A stretch of 64,000 nucleotides of DNA from CAXXOK01 sp964584315 (GCA_964584315.1 CAZOZO010000007.1:1-64000), one strand, 5' to 3'. Counted from the first letter of the stretch, positions 16,096-25,750 are shown. Program-made: numbers and translations. Notes: generated from the sequence alone by a model not told the origin.

Positions 16096-17352
16096 ATGCG
16101 GATCAATAGACTTACCTTTTGGCTCGTGCTCGCCGCCGTAGCGGTGGTGGCCTGGGCTGCGTTCTTCGGGCTGGGCGGCATCCCCGGCGCGGATAAGATG
16201 CGCTTTGGCATCGACATCCGCGGCGGCGTGGACGCCGTGTTCGAGCCGGTAGACCTGGGCCGCCTGCCCACCGAGAGCGAGCTGGAGGCAGCGCGCGCGA
16301 TCATCGAGACGCGTCTTGACCAGAAGAACATCCTCGACCGTGAAGTGACCGTGGACCAGACCAGCGGCGACGTGATCGTCCGCTTCCCCTGGAAATCGGA
16401 CGAGACGGACTTTAACCCCCAGAAGGCCATTCAGGAACTGGGTGAAACGGCCAAGCTCACCTTCCGTGACGAGACGGGCAAAGTGCTGGTCGAAGGCAAG
16501 AGCGTGACCCAGAGCACCGTGGAAATGAACCAGCAGACCGGCAGTTACGAGGTGTCGCTCACCTTCGACGCGGATGGCACCAGCAAATTCGCCGAGGCTA
16601 CCAGCAACAATGTGGGTAAGCGCATCGGCATATACATGGATGAAACGCAGATCAGCGACCCCGTCGTGCAGCAGGCCATCTACAGTGGCCGCGCGAGCAT
16701 CTCGCATACCGGCACCTATGAGGAAACGCAGGCGCTCGCCAACAAGATCGCCGCGGGCGCGCTGCCCTTCTCCATGCAGGCGCGCAACTACTCCACCATC
16801 AGCCCCTCGCTGGGTGCAGGCTCGCTGAACGTGATGGTCACGGCGGGCATGTGGGCGTTTTTAATTCTCTGTGTTTTGCTGTTGGGCTACTACCGCCTGT
16901 CGGGCGTGGTGGCGTGCATCGCGCTGCTCTTGCAGGTGAGCGGCCAGCTGCTGGCGCTGTCGGTACCGCAGATCACGCTGACGCTGCCGGGCATCGCGGG
17001 CGTGATCCTGTCCATCGGTATGGGCGTGGACGCGAACGTGATCATCTCCGAACGCATCTCCGAGGAGATCAAGGGCGGCAAGACTCCGCAGCAGGCCATC
17101 GTGGTGGGCTTTAAAAACGCTTTCTCCTCCGTGTTTGACGGCAATATCACGGTCATGATCGTGTCCATCATCCTGATGCTCCTTGGCTCGGGCGCGATGC
17201 TCTCGTTCGCTTACAGCCTTCTGACGGGCGTGCTGCTCAACTTCCTCGCGGGCGTTACGGCCTCGCGGCTGATGATGCGCTCCCTGGTCAAGTATGACCT
17301 GCTCGCCCGCCCCGCGCTGTACCAAAGCCTGTCCAGGAGGTTCGTGCTATGA
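16096..17352 (+). CDS. secD: Protein translocase subunit SecD
   Basis: SecD works with SecF at the SecYEG channel, using the proton motive force to help preproteins cross the membrane. The protein (418 residues, short like many clostridial SecD) has an N-terminal membrane helix followed by the family mark GIDIRGGVD, a periplasmic-type P1 region to about 240 with FDADGTSKFAEATSNNVGK, and five further helices containing GVILSIGMGVDANVIISERI and the conserved GNITVMI. The ATG has AGAGGGA eight bases upstream. Its stop overlaps the secF start in an ATGA, so the pair is coupled. Confidence 0.95.
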   Translation: MRINRLTFWLVLAAVAVVAWAAFFGLGGIPGADKMRFGIDIRGGVDAVFEPVDLGRLPTESELEAARAIIETRLDQKNILDREVTVDQTSGDVIVRFPWKSDETDFNPQKAIQELGETAKLTFRDETGKVLVEGKSVTQSTVEMNQQTGSYEVSLTFDADGTSKFAEATSNNVGKRIGIYMDETQISDPVVQQAIYSGRASISHTGTYEETQALANKIAAGALPFSMQARNYSTISPSLGAGSLNVMVTAGMWAFLILCVLLLGYYRLSGVVACIALLLQVSGQLLALSVPQITLTLPGIAGVILSIGMGVDANVIISERISEEIKGGKTPQQAIVVGFKNAFSSVFDGNITVMIVSIILMLLGSGAMLSFAYSLLTGVLLNFLAGVTASRLMMRSLVKYDLLARPALYQSLSRRFVL

Positions 17353-18275
17353 AATTTTTTAGCTTTTACGGCCACCGCCGCCTGTTTTTTGCCATTTCGG
17401 CGGTGCTGATGGTCATCGGTCTGGTGTTCCTCTTTATCAACGGTGTGGAGCTGGATATCCAGTTCAAGGGCGGCGCTCTGCTCAAGTACAGCTATGTGGG
17501 CGAACTTGATACCGATCAGGTGGCCGATTTCACCTCCGCCAAGCTGGGCAGGCTCGTGAGCGCGCAAAAGACCACCGACCTTTCCACTGGTGAAACGCGT
17601 ATAGTGCTGGAGCTCTCCGGTGCCTACGGCATGGAGGCGGGCGCGCAGGGCGACTTGGACGCGGCGCTGGCCACGCAGTTTCCGGACAACCACCTCGTAT
17701 CCGTGGAGACGTCGTTGGTAGAGCCCTTCTTTGGCCAGCGTTTCCTCTCGCGCGGCATCACAGCGGTGCTGCTGGCGATGCTCCTGATCCTCGTGTACGA
17801 GTGGATCACGTTCCGAAAGATCGGTGGCCTGGCGGCAGGCGTCACGGCACTGGCGGCGCTGTTCCATGACCTGCTGATCGTGTTTTTCACCTGTGTGATC
17901 GCGCGCATCCCCATCGGCGATACGTTCGTGGCGGTGGCGCTGTCGATCATCGGCTATTCGATCAACGACACCATCGTGATCTACGACCGTATCCGTGAGA
18001 ACCGCAAGCGCTATCCCCGCGAGGCCATCGACCGTGTGGCGGATCTGTCCATCCGGCAGTCGATGATGCGCTCCATCAACACCAACGTGGCGGTCACGCT
18101 CTCCGTGGCGTTGATCTATGCCTTTGCCGCGCGCGCGAGCCTTGAATCGATCATCAGCTTCGCGCTGCCAATGCTGGCCGGTTCCATCAGCGGTTGCTAC
18201 TCCACACTGTGCCTTGCCGGGCCGCTGTGGGTGATGTGGCAAAAGCGCAAGGGCAAAAAACCTGTTGCCGCCTGA
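17349..18275 (+). CDS. secF: Protein translocase subunit SecF
   Basis: SecF (308 residues) has an N-terminal helix, the family mark ELDIQFKGGALL (the SecF counterpart of the D1 motif), a small extracytoplasmic domain and a C-terminal five-helix block with SIIGYSINDTIVIYDRIREN and NTNVAVTLSVAL. The ribosome site AGGAGG lies within the end of secD, which it overlaps by four bases. Together with SecD it should form the SecDF auxiliary complex. Confidence 0.95.
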   Translation: MKFFSFYGHRRLFFAISAVLMVIGLVFLFINGVELDIQFKGGALLKYSYVGELDTDQVADFTSAKLGRLVSAQKTTDLSTGETRIVLELSGAYGMEAGAQGDLDAALATQFPDNHLVSVETSLVEPFFGQRFLSRGITAVLLAMLLILVYEWITFRKIGGLAAGVTALAALFHDLLIVFFTCVIARIPIGDTFVAVALSIIGYSINDTIVIYDRIRENRKRYPREAIDRVADLSIRQSMMRSINTNVAVTLSVALIYAFAARASLESIISFALPMLAGSISGCYSTLCLAGPLWVMWQKRKGKKPVAA

Positions 18276-18329
18276 CCCTTTCACGCGACGCGGCAAACCC
18301 GACCCCGCAAGGAAAGTGAGGCGGATGTA

Positions 18330-19472
18330 TTGCGGAAATTTCTGACCTTCCTGGGTAAAAATTGGTTGGTGATCCTGGGCCTTGTGCTGTCGGTCGCCAC
18401 GATCCTCACGTTCTTTCTGGTGACGGATGGCGTCGCCACCATCAAGCAGATCTACAAATCGCTGCAATACGGCTGGCTGCTGATTGCGGTGCTGTTTGTG
18501 GGCGCACAATGGGTGTTTGACGCGCTGGCGCTGCACGTGCTCGCCGTTCCACATCAACCAAAGCGTCGTTTCCTCAGCTCGTTCATCACTGCGATGGTGG
18601 GCGTGCTGTACAGCGCGCTGACCCCCTCCGCGACGGGCGGCCAGCCTATGCAGGTGGTATCGCTGGGGCGGCAGGGCATGGACACGGGCACAGCCACGTC
18701 GGTCATCGTCCTCAAAACCGCGCTTAACCAGATCGCCATCACCCTCTACGCGCTTGTGATGGTGTTCTGGGAGTTGCCCTTCTTTCAAACGCATGTGAGC
18801 AGCTTCTCGTTCATCGTGCTGTTTGCGATGGCGGTGAGTATTCTATTCATCGCGGGGCTTTTGCTCTTCACCGTCAACCAGCGGCTCACGCGCCGCATCG
18901 GCACGGGGTTTGTGCATCTTTTGCATAAGCTGCATCTATGTCGTGACGAGGCGCGCCTGATGCACCGCATGGACGCGATATTCGAGCAGTTCTTCACCAG
19001 CTCGCGCATGATCGCCAGTTCCGCTTGGCGTTGCATTGGCGTGGTGGTGTTCACCATCCTTCAGCTCACGTTCTACTTCATCGTTCCCTACTGCCTGTAC
19101 CGCAGCTTCGGCTTCTACGGCGTTACCGTCGTGCGACTGATCGCCGCTACCACGTTCGTCTATTTCGCCAGCATGTTCGTGCCCGTGCCGGGTGCGTCCG
19201 GCGGTGCAGAGGGCAGCTTCTACCTGTTTTTTTCCCCGTTCTTCCCCGCCGGCGCCATCGCGCCCGCCATGCTTGTTTGGCGATTGATGACCTACTACGG
19301 CGCGATCGTGGTGGGTATCATCTTCACCGCGATGGATAAGCGCGCCGCCGCGGGCAGCAAGGTCGTAATGCCGCAGACCGTAGCGAGCGAAAGCACAGCC
19401 GAAACCCCGCCGGAGCTCGCGCCGCCCGTGAGCGCAGCCATGGCGGATGAGGCCGGTATGGATGGTCAATAA
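18330..19472 (+). CDS. YbhN/LPG-synthase-TM-like membrane protein (flippase-like)
   Basis: The product (380 residues) has about eight membrane segments and the signature of the lysylphosphatidylglycerol-synthase transmembrane family (UPF0104/AglD-like): SALTPSATGGQPMQV in the second quarter and FVPVPGASGGAEGSFY near the C-terminus. Such proteins flip or synthesise lipids, but this copy lacks the C-terminal aminoacyl-transfer domain of MprF, so I infer a lipid-flipping or envelope role only. The start is TTG 18330 behind GGAAAGTGAGG. It follows secF by 54 bases and ends before a terminator. Confidence 0.8.
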   Translation: MRKFLTFLGKNWLVILGLVLSVATILTFFLVTDGVATIKQIYKSLQYGWLLIAVLFVGAQWVFDALALHVLAVPHQPKRRFLSSFITAMVGVLYSALTPSATGGQPMQVVSLGRQGMDTGTATSVIVLKTALNQIAITLYALVMVFWELPFFQTHVSSFSFIVLFAMAVSILFIAGLLLFTVNQRLTRRIGTGFVHLLHKLHLCRDEARLMHRMDAIFEQFFTSSRMIASSAWRCIGVVVFTILQLTFYFIVPYCLYRSFGFYGVTVVRLIAATTFVYFASMFVPVPGASGGAEGSFYLFFSPFFPAGAIAPAMLVWRLMTYYGAIVVGIIFTAMDKRAAAGSKVVMPQTVASESTAETPPELAPPVSAAMADEAGMDGQ

Positions 19473-19500
19473 ACAACGTATCCATCGTCACAATATACCG

Positions 19501-19531
19501 GCGGCGGTACGGGCAGAGCCTGTGCCGCCGC
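19501..19531 (+). terminator. Hairpin after the YbhN-like gene
   Basis: GCGGCGGTA (19501-19509) pairs with TGCCGCCGC (19523-19531), one G-T pair, followed by a weak T-rich tail. A probable terminator. Confidence 0.55.
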
Positions 19532-19601
19532 TTTCGCACTTCTCGTTTCTGTTTCGAAACCGTTTCCCGCCCAACTATGCCCAGACGGTCCTTCCTGTTG
19601 G

Positions 19602-19630
19602 TTGACATTTGCCAGTCAAAATGCTAAAGT
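19602..19630 (+). promoter_or_regulatory. Promoter of the GT-C-like operon
   Basis: TTGACA (19602-19607), 17-bp spacer, TAAAGT (19625-19630), 80 bases before ATG 19711. Confidence 0.6.
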
Positions 19631-19710
19631 GTTTTGACGTAAGGCTTTCTGTTCAAGCGATTGCAAGCGTGCCTGCTTCACACACACATGCAAAAGAAGG
19701 GTTGTTGACC

Positions 19711-21234
19711 ATGCGTGATTTGACCGACCGTGCATCGCGCGTCGATCGGGTTGTGTCCATTGTTTCGGGCTTGTTCTTCCTGTCTGTGCTCTGCCTGATG
19801 CTGTTTTTTCAGGAGAAGCTCTCCTTTGCCTATTCGCAGTCCTATCTGCTCAAAAACCTGTATTTGCTGCCCATCGCGCTGGGCGCGCTTTGCCTCACGG
19901 CGCTTGTGCGCGGGCACCTGCGCACGTTGTTGCTCACGCGGCGCTGGGGGCTCTTTCTGGCATGCTATTTTCCGCTGCTGCTGCTTTTGCAGCTGCTGTT
20001 CACGCGCAGCCTATGGTACCACCCCGGTTTTGATGTGCTCAATGTGTATACCACCGCGCAGCTGATTGCCGAGGGTAAGCCTTTTGCGGGCGAGTACTTC
20101 CGCCTGTGCCCGAACAACGCGCCCATCACGCTGCTGCAGGTGCCGCCGCTTTGGGTTGCAGTAAAGCTGGGGCTGGTGCTTCCCTACGCGGTGCTTCCCT
20201 ACCTGGGCGCGGTGATGGCGAATATCTCGCTGCTGCTTGCGATGCTGTGCATCGGTAAGCTTACGCAAAGCCGCTTCGCACGACTGATGTCGCTGTTCCT
20301 GGGTACGATGTGGATCGTTTTCACGCTGCTGACGACCGTGCCCTACACCGATATCTTCTCCATCATGTTCCCGGTGCTGGCACTCTATTTGTACCTGAGC
20401 CATATCCGCACGCTGCCCAAGTGGTTTCTGATCGGCCTCATCAGCTTTTTCGGCGCGTCCATCAAGCCTACTGTGCTTATTTTCCCGATCGCGCTGGTCA
20501 TGATGAACGCACTGCGCGTGTTGGCAACGCGTCGGTTGACGTGGCGGCTACTCGGGCGCATCGGCGCCGTATTGCTGGCTTTCGTCCTCGGTGCGATCCC
20601 CGGCAAGGTGTGGCAGGATGCCTCCACCGCGTATCTGGCCGGCTCAGCCAAGCCCGAGGGCCAGCTGGGCATGGCGCACTACCTGATGCTGGGCATGAAT
20701 GGCGATACCTACGGCGGCCATACGATGAGCGACGTGTACTTTTCCACCTCGTTTGCCACGCTGGCCGAGCGCAACAAAGCCGACCTGGCCCGCGCCTGGG
20801 AACGCGTGAGCGGGCGCAGCCTGACGGAGAACGCGGCTTTCTTCGCTACCAAGGCATACAAGGCCTTTTCAGACGGTCTTTTCGCCGCCGATACCAGCTT
20901 TCTGGTATTGGAAATGCCTGCGCGGCAAGACGGACTCAGCTTGTTTTTACGGAGCCTGTTCCACAGGCGAGGGACACTGCACCCCTTGCTGGTCACCGTG
21001 GAGCAAGGGATATGGCTCACCATCCTGCCCATGGGGCTACTCGCACTATTTGGCAAGTCGAAGCGCCACCATATTGCGGCGCTGCTTGGGCTCACACTGC
21101 TGGGCGTAGGCTTTTACCAGCTGCTCTTTGAGGTGTGGCCACGGTACATCTATCTGTATTCCCCGTTCTTCCTGATTCTGGCCTCGTTGGGGCTGGAAAA
21201 GGTTCGTTTTGGCAAGGCTGCACGCCGAGTCTAG
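19711..21234 (+). CDS. Polytopic membrane protein, GT-C glycosyltransferase-like
   Basis: This 507-residue protein has about eleven membrane segments. After the second segment comes SLWYHPGFDVLNVYTTAQ, with an acidic residue in the first external loop, then FRLCPNNAPITLLQVPP, and near the end WPRYIYLYSPFFLILA. This layout is that of lipid-sugar-dependent GT-C glycosyltransferases (dolichyl-phosphate-mannose-type). I start at ATG 19711 with GAAGGG upstream; the longer frame from 19609 lies partly over the promoter. Substrate unknown. The next gene is close and also membrane-borne, so both may decorate a surface polymer. Confidence 0.7.
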   Translation: MRDLTDRASRVDRVVSIVSGLFFLSVLCLMLFFQEKLSFAYSQSYLLKNLYLLPIALGALCLTALVRGHLRTLLLTRRWGLFLACYFPLLLLLQLLFTRSLWYHPGFDVLNVYTTAQLIAEGKPFAGEYFRLCPNNAPITLLQVPPLWVAVKLGLVLPYAVLPYLGAVMANISLLLAMLCIGKLTQSRFARLMSLFLGTMWIVFTLLTTVPYTDIFSIMFPVLALYLYLSHIRTLPKWFLIGLISFFGASIKPTVLIFPIALVMMNALRVLATRRLTWRLLGRIGAVLLAFVLGAIPGKVWQDASTAYLAGSAKPEGQLGMAHYLMLGMNGDTYGGHTMSDVYFSTSFATLAERNKADLARAWERVSGRSLTENAAFFATKAYKAFSDGLFAADTSFLVLEMPARQDGLSLFLRSLFHRRGTLHPLLVTVEQGIWLTILPMGLLALFGKSKRHHIAALLGLTLLGVGFYQLLFEVWPRYIYLYSPFFLILASLGLEKVRFGKAARRV

Positions 21235-21290
21235 CGGTTTGTCCGGCGTTTTCGATGCTGCCTTGGATCATGGTTCGTGGAGGGAAGCGT

Positions 21291-23183
21291 GTGAAAAAGA
21301 CGGTACGTTGGGTGTTGGTCGCCCTGTGCGGGCTATGGATGGCCGTAGCCCCGGGTATGAACTTCGCGCTGCAGCGAAAGGCGTTGCCCGACGGTGTAGG
21401 CTTGATCGACCTTGTGTACCAGTTGATCGCGCGCACCACGGCGGCCTTCTCGACCGATAGCCTTGCGTTGGCCGTGCTGGCGCTGGCTTTCATATGGCTG
21501 GCCAACCGTTGCCTGCTGAACGGGCGGGACAAGCCGCGCACAGGCGAGTACCTGCTGTGCGCGTTCCTCAGCGGCATGATGCTGCTGAACCGCGCCATCC
21601 GTCTGGATGGCACGGTACGGCTCCTTTGGCAGAACAGTTTTCAGGTCGCCAAATCCCTGCTCTACTTTGGCGGCATGTTTTTGATCTACCTTGCCGCGCT
21701 TCGCGCCTTGCGGTCGCTGCTTTCCAAAGGACAGGCCGCCCTCGCTTCCAGCAAAACCGCCGTCTGGGCGGACAAACTTGACTTCGGCCGCTCGCTGCTG
21801 CTGCTGTCGCTGCTGTGGCTGCCACAGATCATCATCAAATATCCCGGCGTGATCATGTGGGATACTTTCCACCAGATCAGGCAGTTCATCGGCGATTCCC
21901 CGCGCATAGCGAATCACCCGCCTTTCGGCACCCTCCTCTATGGCCTGATGTACCGGCTTGGCGAAGGGCTGGGAAATGTGAACATCGGCTATCTCCTGTT
22001 CATGCTGGTGCAGGCGGGCGCGTTGCTGGCGGTGCTGGCATGGTCGCTGCATGTGATGCGGCGGCATGGCGCGCCGCCTTGGGTGCGCCTGGCTGCATTT
22101 GCCCTGTATGCCATTTCGCCTTGTTATGCGGGCTGGGCAACGGTCATCTGCAAGGATACGATGTACCTGATCCTCTGCCTTGCCATCGGCGTGTTTTTGA
22201 TGGAGATCGCCCATGAGGGAATCCGCTTTCTGTTGGACACGCGGCGCATGGTCTGCCTGGTCGGATGCTTCGTTCTCCTTTGGCTAACGCGCTACAACGG
22301 AGTGCTGGTCGTGGCGACGGCGCTTGTGGCGCTGGCTGTGTTGCTGCTGCTCAAGCGGGCAAGCCTGCGGCATTGGGCAAGGCTGCTGGCCTGCGCAATG
22401 GCTGCCGTATTGTTGAGCGCGGGTGGAAGCGAAATACTGATGCGTGCGCTGAACGAGGCGCGACCGTTCATGCACGATGTGCTCACCATCCCGTTTCAGC
22501 AGAGCGCCATGGTCGCCGCGCGCCACCAGGACGAAACACCCGCCGAGGAGAAGGCTGTAATCGACCGCGTCGTGGACTATGCGCTGATTGCTGAACGAGC
22601 CGGCTCCTGGTATGCCGATTCGGTCAAGGACACCTACCGCGAGACGGCCACAGCGGCTGATCGGGCCGAATACCTGCGCGTGTGGGCAAAACAGTTGCTT
22701 CGCTACCCCGTCGACAATCTGGACGCGCTGCTGATCATGAACGGTGTGCTGTTCGACCTGCAGTTCAACCGCCCGATGTATGTCAGCCTGACCGACAATT
22801 CGCTTACGGATGATGTATATCCCTACTCCTATAACGATATGACGCTTTATAACAGCAAGGAGATCGTGCCCCTGAACGCCGCGCAGCGGATGCTGACACA
22901 GTGGTATTTCAGCTTTGACGACCTGCCGCTGGTCGGCTGGTTTGCCAGCATGGGCTTTGCCAATACCGTGATGTTGATGCTGCTCTACCTGGCTTTGAGC
23001 GGCGGGCGCAAGCGGGTAGCCCTCGTGATGATCCCTTCGCTGGTCACCCTGGTGGGCTGCCTGTTTGCGCCGGTCGCTTATCTGCGCTACGCGCTGCCCT
23101 TAGTGTGCTCGTTGCCGCTATGGTTTGCGTCGTATTACACCGCGCAGGGAGAACCGACCGGCGGGATCGCCGCAAGGGAGTGA
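21291..23183 (+). CDS. Large polytopic membrane protein (DUF6020-like), unknown function
   Basis: The protein (630 residues) has about twelve membrane segments, and motifs I associate with the DUF6020 family: PGVIMWDTFHQIRQF, HPPFGTLLYGLMYRLG and LTRYNGVLVV, followed by a soluble segment of about 150 residues (RPFMHDVLTIPFQQSA onward). The overall shape recalls GT-C transferases. The start is GTG 21291 with GGAGGGAAG just upstream; the frame stays open back to 21135 but overlaps the previous gene. It lies 57 bases after the GT-C-like gene and is probably in its operon. Family naming is from memory and moderate in certainty. Confidence 0.65.
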   Translation: MKKTVRWVLVALCGLWMAVAPGMNFALQRKALPDGVGLIDLVYQLIARTTAAFSTDSLALAVLALAFIWLANRCLLNGRDKPRTGEYLLCAFLSGMMLLNRAIRLDGTVRLLWQNSFQVAKSLLYFGGMFLIYLAALRALRSLLSKGQAALASSKTAVWADKLDFGRSLLLLSLLWLPQIIIKYPGVIMWDTFHQIRQFIGDSPRIANHPPFGTLLYGLMYRLGEGLGNVNIGYLLFMLVQAGALLAVLAWSLHVMRRHGAPPWVRLAAFALYAISPCYAGWATVICKDTMYLILCLAIGVFLMEIAHEGIRFLLDTRRMVCLVGCFVLLWLTRYNGVLVVATALVALAVLLLLKRASLRHWARLLACAMAAVLLSAGGSEILMRALNEARPFMHDVLTIPFQQSAMVAARHQDETPAEEKAVIDRVVDYALIAERAGSWYADSVKDTYRETATAADRAEYLRVWAKQLLRYPVDNLDALLIMNGVLFDLQFNRPMYVSLTDNSLTDDVYPYSYNDMTLYNSKEIVPLNAAQRMLTQWYFSFDDLPLVGWFASMGFANTVMLMLLYLALSGGRKRVALVMIPSLVTLVGCLFAPVAYLRYALPLVCSLPLWFASYYTAQGEPTGGIAARE

Positions 23184-23226
23184 CACCATGCAGAAGGCAG
23201 CCAGGCAGTACGCATGGCGCTTTACC

Positions 23227-23255
23227 TTGAGTGCGCGAGCGCGTTCATTTATACT
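23227..23255 (+). promoter_or_regulatory. Promoter-like element with no gene behind it
   Basis: TTGAGT (23227-23232), 17-bp spacer, TATACT (23250-23255). No credible open frame follows on the plus strand. Confidence 0.35.
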
Positions 23256-23649
23256 GTGACCACTGGGCTTGACTTTGCTAGGCGGAACATACTGAGGCCG
23301 GCACGCATGTTGCGGGCGTCTCCCTCAGGCTACCAGGCGCACCGACGAAACCCAGGCCCGCCACCTCGCTGTTGGTGGCAGCAGCTTCAGTGCGCCTCCA
23401 TGGAACACTTTGATGCGCTTGTGCGCACGAAGCACGTATTCTGCGACTGACAACCCCGTTTTCTCGCATATTGGCATGGCTTGGAACGCTTCAGACCGCT
23501 ACTCATCCTTTCTTCCTAACGGCTAAGAAATGCTTTGTTGGCGAAATTCCCCTCGCTCAACAACCAACAGTCGATACCGATCGAGCGGTGCTGCCGTTCT
23601 CCCGGCCTGCCGGTCACAGGCCAGCCAACGCTTCCTGACCGACGAAAGA
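23256..23649. other. Gene-poor gap
   Basis: About 390 bases between the DUF6020-like gene and the minus-strand potassium operon. I see no convincing coding frame or known RNA. It could hold a small RNA driven by the element at 23227-23255. Confidence 0.4.
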
Positions 23650-23685
23650 AAGGGACCAGCCTGCATCTATCGCGGGCTGGCCCTT
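23650..23685 (-). terminator. Terminator of the trk operon (minus strand)
   Basis: An 11-bp stem with one bulged base (23650-23661 with 23675-23685) is followed on the minus strand by a T-rich tail (TTTCTTT). It lies 55 bases beyond the stop of the last operon gene. Confidence 0.65.
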
Positions 23686-23740
23686 GCTAAACTGTTCAAA
23701 TTGCGAGACTGCACGGTGATCCCACCGCGCTATTTACCCC

Positions 23741-24235
23741 TCAACGCACTGCCCTCCGCCGTGTCGCCAGCCACCACAAGCCTGCCGTCACGTCCACGCA
23801 GGTCAGGGCGATCGCCAGCACCAGCCGCCACCCGGAAACGCCAATATCTCGTGCATTTCCCTTGGCCACCAGTTCTACCGTTATCGCGTGAATGTCCATA
23901 TCCCCGCCATGCTCCCGGCAAGCGCGGTAGAACACGCCGGTCACGCGCACCGTATCGCCCTGCTGGCCATAACGGCCGGGTGTCGGTACGGGTTCCAACG
24001 CCTGCGCTTCGACCCATACGCCAATGGCATTTGTGCCATCCGAGATATTGAGCCAGGTATGATCGCCGCGTGGGAGCACGTCGCCGATTACTTCACCGAC
24101 ATAAACCACGGTTTGCCCGTCCAGCGCTTTCGCATCCTCGATCAAATCCGTGCTGCTCACCGCCCCGTCGCCTGCAAGCGCGCAGGCGGGCAGCCCCAGC
24201 ATCAACGACAGCAGTACCATCGCAAGCCGTTTCAT
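23741..24235 (-). CDS. Exported or membrane OB-fold-like protein, end of trk operon
   Basis: This 164-residue product starts with a signal-like segment (MKRLAMVLLSLMLGLPACA, with a possible lipobox Cys18), continues with an extracytoplasmic domain whose pattern (GQTVVYVGEVIGDVL, HTWLNISDGTNAIGVWV, GDTVRVTGVFY) looks like an OB fold, and ends with a membrane helix (about 136-157) and a basic tail. ATG 24235 overlaps the trkH stop in an ATGA and is preceded by GAAGAAGAG, so it is coupled to trkH. I infer an accessory role for the potassium transporter, with no direct proof. The upstream part of the longer open frame is trkH read out of frame. Confidence 0.7.
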   Translation of the reverse strand: MKRLAMVLLSLMLGLPACALAGDGAVSSTDLIEDAKALDGQTVVYVGEVIGDVLPRGDHTWLNISDGTNAIGVWVEAQALEPVPTPGRYGQQGDTVRVTGVFYRACREHGGDMDIHAITVELVAKGNARDIGVSGWRLVLAIALTCVDVTAGLWWLATRRRAVR

Positions 24236-25743
24236 CTCTTCTTCACCTTCATCACCACATATGCGCCTAGTGCAAGGATGGACATGAACTCCAGCCGCGC
24301 GAGCCACATGATCACGATATAGATCATCTTGAGCAGCGCGGGCATATCGGCGCTGGTCAAGCCGATGCTCAGGCCCACGTTGCCCGTGACTGAGGCCGCC
24401 TCGAACGCCGCCATGCCGAAGGAGTACCCGTACATCGTGCCTGCGAGGGTGCCGATGGTGAAGGTGGCGATGTAAGCGATCACGATCAGCATCGCGCTGC
24501 GCACTACGCCGTCGTCCAGCGCCACATCGCGGATGTGGTGGTACCGCCGCACCGAGACCATCGCCTCCGGTAGTGCCATGCGGGCCACGTCTCGCCGGAA
24601 GGCGGCAAAGATGATGCCCATTCGCAGGCCCTTGAAGCCACCCGCCGTCGAGCATGCGCTGCCGCCGATCAACATGGCGAGGATGATGGCGAACAGCGCC
24701 ACATCGCCCCACTCATGGTAAAACTGCCGCGCGTAGATCGTCATAAAGCCCGTAGTGGTATGGCCGGAGATCAGTTGATAGAAACCCTTGCGGAACATGG
24801 CGACCGCATTTGGGTACACATTGAGTTTGAGCAGGCCGTAGGTCGCCACCAGCGTGAGGATCGTGACCGTGATGCTAAAGGACATGGTCTCCACATTTTT
24901 GATCAACTCGCGTCGCTTGCCCGTAAATACTGCGTGGTGCAGCGCAAAGTTGAAGGAGCCGACCACGAAAAAGACGATGGTGATGATCTCATAAAGGGCG
25001 CTGTGATAATAGAGGATGTTCTGCGACATAGGCGCAAAGCCGCCTGTGCTCCATGCGGACATGAATATCCACAACCCGTGCAGCAGCGCCCGATCCACCG
25101 CCATGCCCTCCACCATGCCGGCGACCCACAGGCACAGCGTGCCTGCCACGAGGTACGCCATGCTGATGACCCAAATGGAGCGGGCCGTGTGCACCACGTT
25201 GGGCATCAGGCGCTCATCCTTGCCCTCGCCCACATACATCTTGTACAGGCCGCTGGAGGCTTTCGTGAGCACCGTGAGCACCAGCACCACCATGCCTTGC
25301 CCGCCTACAAACGTGAGCATATGCCGCCACATGTTCACCCCGTTGGAAAGGTGATCCAAATCTTGCGCCAGAACGAGGCCGGTGGTGGTAAAGCCGCTCA
25401 TGACGTCGAAGCAGCTGTCCAGATAGGAGCGGTAGTGGCCGCTCAGCATATAGGGCAGCGCACAGAAAAGCATGCCCAAGAACCATGCACCCGCCGTGAT
25501 GGTCATGCCCTCGCCCCAGCCAAGCCTGGCCTTACGGTAGCGCCGCAGCGGTAGCATGAGCGCGCCGCCCATCAGCAGCGTGAACGCGCCTGCGAGCGCA
25601 AAATCGACTGCAACGGCCCATTCGGCGTAAAGCAGCGAAGTGACCACTGGGATGTACATCAATAGCCCAAGCCCGACCACCACCAGGCCGATGTAATACA
25701 AAATCGGCTTCCACGGGCTTTCCTCGTTTCGGTTGCGCAACAT
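24232..25743 (-). CDS. trkH: Trk/Ktr-type potassium transporter membrane subunit
   Basis: TrkH (503 residues) is the K+-translocating subunit, made of four pore repeats. The selectivity-filter turns are visible in order as FTTTGLV, WSTGGFA, GHTTTGFM and VTGNVGLS, and the gating loop region AACSTAGGFKG-like (GSACSTAGGFKGLR) is present. It should work with the TrkA nucleotide-binding subunits encoded just upstream. I use ATG 25743; the TTG at 25746 is an alternative. GGTGAG lies just upstream, inside the end of the small gene at 25751-25921. Expression is probably from the operon promoter near 27633. Confidence 0.95.
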   Translation of the reverse strand: MLRNRNEESPWKPILYYIGLVVVGLGLLMYIPVVTSLLYAEWAVAVDFALAGAFTLLMGGALMLPLRRYRKARLGWGEGMTITAGAWFLGMLFCALPYMLSGHYRSYLDSCFDVMSGFTTTGLVLAQDLDHLSNGVNMWRHMLTFVGGQGMVVLVLTVLTKASSGLYKMYVGEGKDERLMPNVVHTARSIWVISMAYLVAGTLCLWVAGMVEGMAVDRALLHGLWIFMSAWSTGGFAPMSQNILYYHSALYEIITIVFFVVGSFNFALHHAVFTGKRRELIKNVETMSFSITVTILTLVATYGLLKLNVYPNAVAMFRKGFYQLISGHTTTGFMTIYARQFYHEWGDVALFAIILAMLIGGSACSTAGGFKGLRMGIIFAAFRRDVARMALPEAMVSVRRYHHIRDVALDDGVVRSAMLIVIAYIATFTIGTLAGTMYGYSFGMAAFEAASVTGNVGLSIGLTSADMPALLKMIYIVIMWLARLEFMSILALGAYVVMKVKKR

Positions 25744-25750
25744 CAAACAC

